A stretch of DNA of 64,000 bases. It comes from a bacterium (GTDB lineage Bacteria > Campylobacterota > Campylobacteria > Campylobacterales > Sulfurimonadaceae). Under the pieces are notes generated by a model that was not told where the DNA came from, searched no databases, and saw nothing but the letters and a program-made list of their open reading frames with translations. A program made the translations under genes and the position numbers. How positions within the stretch are numbered: position 1 is the first letter of the stretch; each line of letters begins with the position of its first letter. The stretch lies in contig JAHJGM010000009.1 of assembly GCA_018824305.1 (NCBI GenBank), forward strand, positions 160,500 to 224,499. Reading direction: 5' to 3'. Positions 26,878-34,999 of this stretch are shown here, in pieces.

Positions 26878-27408
26878 TTAAAGACGCGGACGGACTTCGC
26901 TTATGGCGTCATCTATGACGTATGAAGCGGTTCCGTTTGCGACCTCTGTATGTTTTAACTTCAGTGTCCCCCAGACCGTGATATTCTCATACGCATCCTC
27001 CATCATCACTCCTTTATCCTTTTGTGTCGTTACAAAGATAGTCTGATTTGCCGGAGAGGCAGGTACATGTATGCACGCGGCTTGATTTGGAAAGAAAAGA
27101 AACTTGTTCACACTCTCGCCGTCGATGTCTATGGGTACTAAGTAACCTGAAAGCTTAACGCTTTGTCCATTTACGGCTTTGTTGTTCCCCGCTTGTTTGA
27201 GTGCTTCTTGCATCTGTGCGTAGATCGCTTTTTCCTCTTCGCTTCCCTCTTTTACTTTGGAGACTTTCTGTTTATAAAAACTGACGATCTTGGCTTGGTT
27301 GAAATTCGGGTCGATGAGTTTTGACCAGTCGTCGATCTCATAACTTGGTTTGTCTGAACATGCAGATAAAAAAAGCACAAGTGAGAGAAACAGGAGTCTT
27401 TTTATCAT
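26878..27408 (-). CDS. DUF3299 lipoprotein
   Basis: This 176-residue protein has a lipoprotein signal ending LSAC (Cys17) and a C-terminal DUF3299 domain, recognised by LSGYLVPIDIDGE, then FFPNQAACIHVPASPANQ with the strand-final VWGTL. It overlaps the permease gene by four bases and is last in a three-gene minus-strand operon (ATPase, permease, lipoprotein). In other Proteobacteria, DUF3299 genes sit with the same ABC pair and have been linked to metal, probably zinc, handling. The role here is inferred. Confidence 0.85.
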   Translation of the reverse strand: MIKRLLFLSLVLFLSACSDKPSYEIDDWSKLIDPNFNQAKIVSFYKQKVSKVKEGSEEEKAIYAQMQEALKQAGNNKAVNGQSVKLSGYLVPIDIDGESVNKFLFFPNQAACIHVPASPANQTIFVTTQKDKGVMMEDAYENITVWGTLKLKHTEVANGTASYVIDDAISEVRPRL

Positions 27409-28652
27409 ATTTTGACCATCAGTCCGTCTTGCAGAGAGTTTTTGTATGACTTGAGTGCAGGCAGGACACTGACGGCTATGGCCGTAAATACCATAATCAC
27501 AAGCATAAAAGACTCATAAATACTCGGTAGATAGCTGATCTGCAGCGCCTTGTTTAAAAAAAGATCGTTTATCAATATCAAGATATCAAGGGTTATATTT
27601 CCGACTAGTATCCCGCTTGTGACGATGATAAAGGCTTCCATGCCAAAAAGGAAAAATATCATCTTCACGGTGGCGCCGAGACTTCTTAAAATGGCTATCT
27701 CGCGTCTTCTGTCGTTTAATGTCGCAAGCATTGTCGATATCATCCCAAAGATGGCTGCCACAAAGACGATGACGGAGATAAGAGTCAGTGCCTCTTGCAT
27801 ATTTTTCATCAGCTTATAGAGCTTGGAAAGTGCTTGTGCGGGGATGGCAGCCTTGAGGTTTTCATCTTTGAAGTTTTCGATCTTATCTGCTACATTTAAA
27901 ATATTAATGCGGTTTTTAAGACCTATGAGCACGCCGCTGATATGTTTTGGAGTTATATCCATGCGGGCGAGTTCATCGGAGGAGATATGCATATCTACAA
28001 AGTGACCTGTCTGCCACTCCAGATGTATCGCTTCATCCGCTTTTAACTGAAAAAATACGCTTTCATCATTTGGAGTACCCGTGGGTGCCAAAATCCCTGA
28101 AATATGAAAATCCCTGTTGGCGTGAGTATGTTTGTGGGCAGCTCGTGAGTGTGATAGATGGATGATATCTCCAAGTTTGAGATGCAGAGTATCCGCTACG
28201 TCGCTTCCGATGACAACATCGTAAAACTCCTTAAAATCGCCGCCTTGTGCAAACTCCAAATTTTTAGAAGTTGCGTATCTGTAGTATTTAAAGTAGTCGT
28301 TTGTCGTAGAGACGGCGTCATAGCTTTGAAAAGAGTCTCCCACTGAGAGCGGCACCGCCCAGGCGATTTCATTAAACTTTGATATTGTTTGATATGAAGT
28401 GTAATCCATCTCTTTTAAAGGCTCTCCCATGTGGAAGATCAGGTTTAAAAGGATATCAAGAGAACCGTTAGGTGCGGCGACAATAAGGTCTGTTTGGTTG
28501 ATGGTGTTTAAGAAGTGCTCTTTGGTTGTCTTTGTGACCCTGTCTATGCCTAAAAGCAGTACGACACTGATGGCGATGGAGATGATCGAAAGAGAAAAAG
28601 CGATCTTTCTGTTGTAGATGCTTTTAAAAGTAAGCAGCCATAATATCTTCAT
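27405..28652 (-). CDS. MacB/LolE-type ABC transporter permease with His-rich periplasmic loop
   Basis: This 415-residue protein has TM1 (about 15-36), a periplasmic region of about 240 residues and three C-terminal helices, the MacB/FtsX topology. The periplasmic domain has histidines at 165, 168, 173, 175, 177 and 183, followed by GILAPTGTPNDESV, a pattern of a specific permease family found with DUF3299 proteins. The C-terminal half has REIAILRSLGATVKMIF, the coupling helix of this class. It overlaps both neighbours by four bases. It may export or shuttle a metal-bound ligand or lipoprotein (inference). Confidence 0.88.
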   Translation of the reverse strand: MKILWLLTFKSIYNRKIAFSLSIISIAISVVLLLGIDRVTKTTKEHFLNTINQTDLIVAAPNGSLDILLNLIFHMGEPLKEMDYTSYQTISKFNEIAWAVPLSVGDSFQSYDAVSTTNDYFKYYRYATSKNLEFAQGGDFKEFYDVVIGSDVADTLHLKLGDIIHLSHSRAAHKHTHANRDFHISGILAPTGTPNDESVFFQLKADEAIHLEWQTGHFVDMHISSDELARMDITPKHISGVLIGLKNRINILNVADKIENFKDENLKAAIPAQALSKLYKLMKNMQEALTLISVIVFVAAIFGMISTMLATLNDRRREIAILRSLGATVKMIFFLFGMEAFIIVTSGILVGNITLDILILINDLFLNKALQISYLPSIYESFMLVIMVFTAIAVSVLPALKSYKNSLQDGLMVKI

Positions 28653-29338
28653 CTTGCAGCCTTGTTGATCTCTGTGAAGTCATAATGAGTACCGAAGTAG
28701 GATGAAAGCGACCTGTCGTGACTGACAAAGAGAAGTGTGGCATTTTGTGCCTCCACCTGCTTGAAGAGAAGCTTCATAAATCTCTCTTTTGCATCGCTGT
28801 CAAGTGCGGATGTCGGTTCATCCGCTATAATGATCTTTGGAGCTCCTATAAGTGCGCGTGCGACTGCCACGCGTTGCTGTTCGCCTACGCTTAGGTTCAT
28901 AGCGGGAGTGTTTAAAAGAGCTGGCGAGAGGTCTAGTTCTTTGAGAAGTCTCTCTATCTCACTCTCCATATCGCTTACATGTGAAGATTTCTGTTTTGAA
29001 AATCCGCAGGAGAGTGCGATGTTCTCTTTTACGCTCAGATAGGGCAAAAGGTTGAACTGTTGAAAGACGGTTCCGTAGTTATCTGCGCGAAATCTGTCTT
29101 TATGCGATGAAGAGAGTTTGGAAAAATCGGTGTGCAATATCTTGATATCGCTGATGTCAGGTTCGATGATCCCGCAGAGGATGTTAAGAAATGTCGTTTT
29201 GCCGCTTCCGCTTTTTCCATGCAAAAAGATATGCTCGCCCTTTCTTACATGTAAAGGTGCCATATCCAAAGTATTTTTTGAATTGTGCGGATATTGAAAG
29301 ATACAAGATGAGATCTCTATGATATTGTTCGATTGCAT
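28649..29338 (-). CDS. ABC transporter ATP-binding protein (LolD/MacB type)
   Basis: This is the 229-residue ATPase partner of the permease at 27405. Walker A is GKSGSGKTTF, the Q-loop VFQQFNLLPYLSV, the signature LSVGEQQR (Val replaces the first Gly of LSGGE), Walker [12 protein letters not shown], and the H-loop VSHD. The size and TSALDSDAKE stretch match MacB/LolD. It heads the minus-strand operon, 13 bases after the EAL gene that reads in the same direction, so the four genes may share a transcript. Confidence 0.92.
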   Translation of the reverse strand: MQSNNIIEISSCIFQYPHNSKNTLDMAPLHVRKGEHIFLHGKSGSGKTTFLNILCGIIEPDISDIKILHTDFSKLSSSHKDRFRADNYGTVFQQFNLLPYLSVKENIALSCGFSKQKSSHVSDMESEIERLLKELDLSPALLNTPAMNLSVGEQQRVAVARALIGAPKIIIADEPTSALDSDAKERFMKLLFKQVEAQNATLLFVSHDRSLSSYFGTHYDFTEINKAAR

Positions 29339-29351
29339 AAAAAAATTGTAT

Positions 29352-30596
29352 CTAATTCGGGGTAAACACGGGTTTAGAAAAGTAATATCCCTGAAACATA
29401 TCGATATCCGTATGTTTTAGTACGTTATAGACCTCTTCGCTGTGAACATACTCGGCTATGACTTTCATACCCATTTTGTGTGAGAATGCGATGATGGCTT
29501 CGACTAATGTCAGAGATTTGCTGTTTATGTCTACGTTTTTTATCAGGGTGCCGTCTATTTTGATGATATCGGGCTGGCTTAAAAGTATCAGTTCAAAGTT
29601 TGCAAATCCGCTTCCAAAATCATCTATAGCGATCTTTACACCATATTTTTTGACTCTGTTGACAAATCCGAGAAGAAGCTGGGCATCTTCGATAAACTCA
29701 TTTTCAAGTATCTCGAATGTACAGCGTCTTGCCACATCTAAATTGTTTTCCAAAAATGAATATACCGCATTCATCAGTTCCTTGTTTTTTATATCTTGGT
29801 ATGCAAAGTTTATGGAAAACTTTTTGTCGTTGTTCTTGAGTATGTCGAAGGCTTTGAAGATGATGATCTTTGAGAGCTCGTTATATCTCTTTGTCTGCAC
29901 GGAGATATTTAAAAATTCAACGGGAGAGACAAACACTTTATCTTTGCCATCCTCTTGGACAAGGCGCATTAAGACCTCATATTTTACGATATTGAGCTCT
30001 TTATCAAGTATGGGTTGAAAGAAGGGTTGTATATTTTCGTGCTGTAAAGCTTTTTTTATCTCATTATTCCAGTACATATAGTTCTCGGAGGTTTTTATAT
30101 TGTCCGTTATGCTTGAATAGGCTGAAAATTTAAGATAGTTTTTCTTGGCATATTGCAATGCACTGCTGGCTTGTTCATATATCATATGATCTGATGTGGC
30201 AAAACCTATGGTCACATGTACATTGATAATATCGTTGATAGCTTCTAAATAGATGTCGTTTGTAGCGCAGTCTTCGATGATCGATTGTATATCGCTGTAG
30301 ATATCGTCCAGATCCATCATAGCATTGTAGTCAAGCAGCGCAAATTCGTTAGATACGACTCGATATAATATATACCCTCTTGCATTAGCGATTTTTTTTA
30401 AACACTCTGCAGTCTCGATAAGGACCTTGTCACCAGATTCCATTCCGCATAGGTTATTAACAGAATTAAAATTGTCTATATCTACGAGTATCAAGTTCCC
30501 TATACGCATATCTTTGATTTTTTCTAATAAGGATGTTCTGTTATTTAGAGAGGTTAACTGGTCTGCATATAAAGAATAATTTTTGTCTTGCCTCAT
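29352..30596 (-). CDS. c-di-GMP phosphodiesterase with degenerate GGDEF (GGDEF-EAL)
   Basis: This 414-residue soluble protein has a GGDEF-like domain (about 5-165) in which the signature reads SNEF, so cyclase activity is unlikely. An EAL domain (about 185-414) follows. The EAL motif is EVLMRL, and the other catalytic positions are kept: Asn in INFAYQ, Glu in EILENEF, DDFGSGF, KIDGT and the Glu of IAEYV. This supports c-di-GMP hydrolysis, possibly activated by GTP binding to the degenerate domain. No membrane segment or sensor domain is visible. It is divergent from the binding-protein/GGDEF operon at 30766. Confidence 0.92.
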   Translation of the reverse strand: MRQDKNYSLYADQLTSLNNRTSLLEKIKDMRIGNLILVDIDNFNSVNNLCGMESGDKVLIETAECLKKIANARGYILYRVVSNEFALLDYNAMMDLDDIYSDIQSIIEDCATNDIYLEAINDIINVHVTIGFATSDHMIYEQASSALQYAKKNYLKFSAYSSITDNIKTSENYMYWNNEIKKALQHENIQPFFQPILDKELNIVKYEVLMRLVQEDGKDKVFVSPVEFLNISVQTKRYNELSKIIIFKAFDILKNNDKKFSINFAYQDIKNKELMNAVYSFLENNLDVARRCTFEILENEFIEDAQLLLGFVNRVKKYGVKIAIDDFGSGFANFELILLSQPDIIKIDGTLIKNVDINSKSLTLVEAIIAFSHKMGMKVIAEYVHSEEVYNVLKHTDIDMFQGYYFSKPVFTPN

Positions 30597-30765
30597 AAAT
30601 ATTGTCCAATTTGTTTAATATAGTTTGTATGATAACAAAATTAATTAGAAATATAACTTTGGTGCGGATTTAGACGGTTTTCTTTTAAAGAATAGATTTA
30701 TTTACATGTGGATATTATAACTTTATGGGATACGCAATAGATGGGCATCAGAGGGGATAAAATTA

Positions 30766-31668
30766 ATGATTCAGAGGTTATTTTTACTTTTTTTTATTTT
30801 GGTAAATGGTTACGCTAGTGAGAACAAAATAATCGCCTTTGCTCAAGATAATATGGCAAATGATTTTCGAAAAGCTCAAGTTTTTGAAGCTAGAGATGCA
30901 GTCTCAAAACATAGGAATTTGAAGTTTGTATATTCAGATGCGAAAGCTAAGACATCACTTTTGATCTATCAGATAAATGAGTTTATCCAAATGAAGGTCG
31001 ATCTCATCATAGTGGGAACAAATGATGCCGATGCAGTAGTACCGGTTGTGACAAAGGCTTACAAAAGCAACATACCCGTCATAATCTTGGACAGAGGCAT
31101 TAACACAAAAGAGTACACGACGTTCATAAACTCCGACAATATAGAAATCGGTTCCATGGGAGCTAAATATATCGCCAAGAGGTTAAACAACAAAGGGAGT
31201 GTACTGCTTTTTGAAGGCTTGCAAAAAGCCGATGTCACACATCTGAGAAGCAAAGGTTTTATGGATGAAATGGCACGACATAAAGAGATAAAAGTTATCA
31301 AAAGAACAGGAAACTATCTTAGACGCGATGCTATTGTCGAGATGGAAAAGCTTATACAAGAGGGGATCCATGTTGACGCGATATTTTCAGAGAGTGACAG
31401 TATGTTAAGCGGTGTAAGAAGCGCACTGTACAAGCATAAGATGGATCCCTCGAAGATCATTATGATCGGATGCGACTATACAAGCGAAGCCAGAGAAGCG
31501 ATAAGAAAAAATGAGCAGACAGGCTCGATACTCTTTCCTCTGGGTTCTAAACAAGCTGTCGATATCGCTATGAAAATATTTGCAGATAAAAAAGTAGAGA
31601 AACATATTTTTATACCGGTCAAGCTGGTGACAAAAGAGAATGTAGAAACAGTGGAGCCAATATTTTAA
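30766..31668 (+). CDS. Periplasmic sugar-binding-like protein (Peripla_BP_4)
   Basis: This 300-residue protein has a Sec signal peptide (about 1-17, ending YAS). The two-lobed fold of ribose/LuxP-like binding proteins shows through VDLIIVGTNDADAVVPVV, IPVIILDRGIN, GSVLLFEG and IIMIGCDYT. It is not next to any ABC permease. Instead its TAA overlaps the ATG of a membrane GGDEF-EAL protein. The likely role is a ligand receptor for that protein, as LuxP is for LuxQ or NspS for MbaA (inference). The ribosome-binding site is GAGGGG. Confidence 0.88.
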   Translation: MIQRLFLLFFILVNGYASENKIIAFAQDNMANDFRKAQVFEARDAVSKHRNLKFVYSDAKAKTSLLIYQINEFIQMKVDLIIVGTNDADAVVPVVTKAYKSNIPVIILDRGINTKEYTTFINSDNIEIGSMGAKYIAKRLNNKGSVLLFEGLQKADVTHLRSKGFMDEMARHKEIKVIKRTGNYLRRDAIVEMEKLIQEGIHVDAIFSESDSMLSGVRSALYKHKMDPSKIIMIGCDYTSEAREAIRKNEQTGSILFPLGSKQAVDIAMKIFADKKVEKHIFIPVKLVTKENVETVEPIF

Positions 31669-34184
31669 TGATAAAACTTAAACTGACGACAAAGATCTCC
31701 TTGATCACGCTTTTTTCGATAATTATTTCTATCGGGGTACTTGGATTTTATTTTGACGAGTTCTTGAAAACCATCTATTTTGAAGATGCGAAACATCGCA
31801 TAGACAATGCGAAAGAGAAGATATATTTTGATATAAAAAACAAAGAGAGCGACCTTATAAAAGGAGTCAGCTTTATCAAAGACGATAAAGCGATGATAGC
31901 TTCCATTTCGCTTATCAATGATTATCAGGAAAAGACAAACTATAATGCAATACTGCTTGATGAAGAGAAAAAAGATATCGCCGCACAACTTTTAAGAAGA
32001 GTGAAGATCTCTTTTAATGCGGACATATCTTTATACGACAAGAACGGAGAGCTTATAGCTTTTGTTTATAAAGATGACAAGGGTTACAAGCTGAATTTTA
32101 TATCGTATGAAAATCAAAAAGTCGTATTGTATTCAAAATATGAATTTGACGATACCTATAAAAAGGGTACTTTTAAAGATGGAGAAAGAACTTTTCTGTA
32201 CCAGCATATTCATTACTATGACCAGCCCCTGCTTCAAACAAAAACATTGATCACATATCATTTTGTAAACGAGAGTCTCTATATAAAATCACACAAAAGT
32301 CTTTTTGATAAAAATAGCGATACTCTTGCTCACATCGAGATGTCATATAAGATAGACGGTACCTATTTTAAAAATATATCAAGCAACTTAAATATGAATA
32401 TCTTTATGACGACGGATGTTCGCTACTCAAATAACAGGCTCAGCCTTTTAGACAGAGCAGATATAGATGATGTAAATATCATGCAGTCTGATATGCAGTA
32501 TTACAGCTCATTTGTTATCGTCACGAAAGAGCTGCCTTTAAATATCGTCGTTTCTCTTGATAAATCAGTTTTAAACAGCGCGATCAGTAAAAATAGAAAA
32601 GAGCTGATACTTTTTTTACTTCTGATAACATCTCTTACTTTGATAGTATTGTATTTTTTACTCAATTCAAATCTTTCCAAACCGTTAAATAGGTTGATGA
32701 AAAATATTTTCAAAATAGAGAAGGGTGATTACTCCGAATCAAAGATAATCAAAAGCAGTGATGAGCTTGAAGAGATATCCGTCAATATCAACAGGCTTGC
32801 AAATGCCGTCAGTAATCGTGAAAAAGAGCTCAAAGAGTCTCAGGGAAAACTGGAGTATCTTTCAAACCATGACGAACTAACAAGTTTGTTAAACAGGAGA
32901 GCTTTTGATAAAAAGCTGAATGATTTTATCGACCTAGCTAAAGCAAAAGAGCATAAAGCGGCACTTTTGTTCTTGGATCTAGACCAGTTCAAACAGGTCA
33001 ATGATACATTGGGGCACAATGTAGGAGACGAGCTTCTTCAAAAAGTCTCTGAAAGATTATCCGGATTTTTAAGTGAAAAAGCCCTATTTGCAAGGGTAGG
33101 CGGCGACGAATTTAAGATCTTTATAGAAGATTTTGAAAATATAAAATATATAGAGGAGTTAGCAGATGATCTTCTCAAGCAGTTTGAAAAAGTCTTTGTG
33201 TGCGGTGACTATGAGATCAGTACAACGGTCAGTATCGGGGTGGCGATATATCCCGATGACGGAACAGATTCCGTCACGCTTATAAAGAACGCCGATTTGG
33301 CGATGTACAAATCAAAAGACAAGGGAAGAAACAATTACAGTTTTTTCTCTACGGAACTTTCAGAATATCTGCAAAAGAGAACAGATATCATAAATGCACT
33401 GAAATACTCACTGAAAAACAAAGATGAGTTTTTGCTGCTTTATCAGCCGAAGATCTCTATAAAAACAGGAAAGATCATCGGTGCAGAAGCACTCATACGA
33501 TGGAACAGCGCTACTCTTGGATTTGTGCGTCCCGATCAGTTTATAGGTGTGGCAGAAGACACCCACATGATCATCGAAATAGGAAAATGGGTCTTAGACC
33601 AAGCATGTAAAGATTTTGTGCAACTCAAAAGTGAGGGGTATAAACTAGGTCAGGTCAGTGTAAATATCTCGGCAGTCCAGTTAAAGTTCAGCGACCTGCT
33701 AGAGACGTTGCAAGATGTCATAAAATCAACGGGTATAGAGACAAGAGAGTTAGAGTTAGAGGTTACGGAGAGCTATATCGCATCAAATGAATTAAAAGCC
33801 ATTGAGACACTCGGTAAGTTTAGAAAACTGGGGATCGAACTTGCGATCGATGATTTTGGTACCGGATACTCCTCTATGAGCTATCTGCAAAAACTTCCTA
33901 TTACAAGATTGAAGATAGACAAAGCATTCGTCGATGATCTGCCTCATTCAAATGAGAGCGAAGCGATCGTAAAAGCCATATTGGCTCTTGCAAGTACATT
34001 CGGTCTTAAAGTGACCATAGAGGGTGTAGAAAATTGTGAGCAACTGGATTTTTTCAAGGGTAAATACTGTGATGATATACAGGGCTATGTTTACTCAAAA
34101 CCTTTGCCGCTCGATGAGTTAAAGGTTTTTATAAAAAATAATTCGAAGAGTGCAACCGTAACGGCAGAGAAAGAACAAGGATAA
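31668..34184 (+). CDS. Membrane-bound GGDEF-EAL c-di-GMP enzyme with periplasmic sensor
   Basis: The 838 residues comprise TM1 (about 8-27), a large periplasmic domain (about 30-305), TM2 (about 312-331), HAMP (to about 385), GGDEF (about 400-560) and EAL (about 575-825). GGDEF is intact (about 478-482) with no RxxD inhibition site before it. EAL is intact (EALIRW about 606) with TESYIA, DDFGTGY and KID. Both making and breaking c-di-GMP are possible. Its start overlaps the stop of the sugar-binding-like protein, which probably docks on its periplasmic domain. It is followed by a second binding-protein/GGDEF pair. Confidence 0.94.
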   Translation: MIKLKLTTKISLITLFSIIISIGVLGFYFDEFLKTIYFEDAKHRIDNAKEKIYFDIKNKESDLIKGVSFIKDDKAMIASISLINDYQEKTNYNAILLDEEKKDIAAQLLRRVKISFNADISLYDKNGELIAFVYKDDKGYKLNFISYENQKVVLYSKYEFDDTYKKGTFKDGERTFLYQHIHYYDQPLLQTKTLITYHFVNESLYIKSHKSLFDKNSDTLAHIEMSYKIDGTYFKNISSNLNMNIFMTTDVRYSNNRLSLLDRADIDDVNIMQSDMQYYSSFVIVTKELPLNIVVSLDKSVLNSAISKNRKELILFLLLITSLTLIVLYFLLNSNLSKPLNRLMKNIFKIEKGDYSESKIIKSSDELEEISVNINRLANAVSNREKELKESQGKLEYLSNHDELTSLLNRRAFDKKLNDFIDLAKAKEHKAALLFLDLDQFKQVNDTLGHNVGDELLQKVSERLSGFLSEKALFARVGGDEFKIFIEDFENIKYIEELADDLLKQFEKVFVCGDYEISTTVSIGVAIYPDDGTDSVTLIKNADLAMYKSKDKGRNNYSFFSTELSEYLQKRTDIINALKYSLKNKDEFLLLYQPKISIKTGKIIGAEALIRWNSATLGFVRPDQFIGVAEDTHMIIEIGKWVLDQACKDFVQLKSEGYKLGQVSVNISAVQLKFSDLLETLQDVIKSTGIETRELELEVTESYIASNELKAIETLGKFRKLGIELAIDDFGTGYSSMSYLQKLPITRLKIDKAFVDDLPHSNESEAIVKAILALASTFGLKVTIEGVENCEQLDFFKGKYCDDIQGYVYSKPLPLDELKVFIKNNSKSATVTAEKEQG

Positions 34185-34191
34185 TAAAGTG

Positions 34192-34998
34192 ATGAAACAT
34201 ATATTTTTTGGATTTTTGACAAGCGGTTTTTTAACATCGAGTCTTTTTGCGTTTACATTTGGAGTCGTGCCGCAGCAAAGTCCGTTGAAGCTCATCGAAG
34301 TATGGGGTCCCGTCGCGAAATATCTTGAACAGGCAACAGGTGAAAAAGTCACTCTAAAAGTTGAACGCTCAATACCTGAATTTGAAAGAATTCTTTACAA
34401 TGGCGGTTATGATCTGGCATATATGAGTCCCTCAGCATATACCATAGCAAATAAAAAAGAGGGTTATACAGCCTCAGCAAGAGATGCAAAAAACATTGTC
34501 GGGATATTGGTCGTAAATAAAAACAGCGGCATTAAAAATATCCAAATGGCCGATGGAAAAAGATTTCTTTTTCCCGCACCCTATGCTTTTGCCGCGACTC
34601 TGCTTACAAAGTATGAGTTGCTGCAAAACTATGGCATCGATATCGATAAGCAAAACAAGTTTCGCTATGTAAACTCTCATGATTCCGTCTATAAAGGCGT
34701 GGCACGAGGAGTAGGTGATGTAGGAGGCGGAATAGAGAGAACATTTAAAAATCTGGATGATATAAAAACTAAAGACTCATTGCTCATTTTATATAAGACA
34801 AAAACATATCCAAGCCATCCTTTTGCGTTTAAACCTACAGTATCAAAAGATATAAAGAAAAAGTTTACGGATGCGTTTTTAAATATGCCCCAAGGTCTGT
34901 TAAAGTCACTCAGTATGACCAAGATGATAAAAACCGATGATGCAGAATATAACATCGTAAGAGATGTGGCAAAAAAATTGAAATTAGAGAATAACTGA
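34192..34998 (+). CDS. PhnD/SsuA/transferrin-like periplasmic binding protein
   Basis: This protein of about 268 residues has a signal peptide ending near LFAF. Its PhnD-type fold shows as FGVVPQQSPLKLIEVW at the mature start, GGYDLAYMSPSAY, and VARGVGDVGGG. PhnD proteins bind phosphonates or related anions, but members paired with signalling genes have varied ligands. No ABC transporter is adjacent. The next gene starts two bases after its stop and encodes a membrane GGDEF protein. GTG 34189 is an alternative start. Confidence 0.87.
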   Translation: MKHIFFGFLTSGFLTSSLFAFTFGVVPQQSPLKLIEVWGPVAKYLEQATGEKVTLKVERSIPEFERILYNGGYDLAYMSPSAYTIANKKEGYTASARDAKNIVGILVVNKNSGIKNIQMADGKRFLFPAPYAFAATLLTKYELLQNYGIDIDKQNKFRYVNSHDSVYKGVARGVGDVGGGIERTFKNLDDIKTKDSLLILYKTKTYPSHPFAFKPTVSKDIKKKFTDAFLNMPQGLLKSLSMTKMIKTDDAEYNIVRDVAKKLKLENN

Positions 34999-34999
34999 T

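Noticed and set aside
29458..30018. 186-residue plus-strand frame opposite the EAL protein
   Set aside because: Ser/Leu/Phe-rich shadow of a gene with a complete EAL catalytic set.
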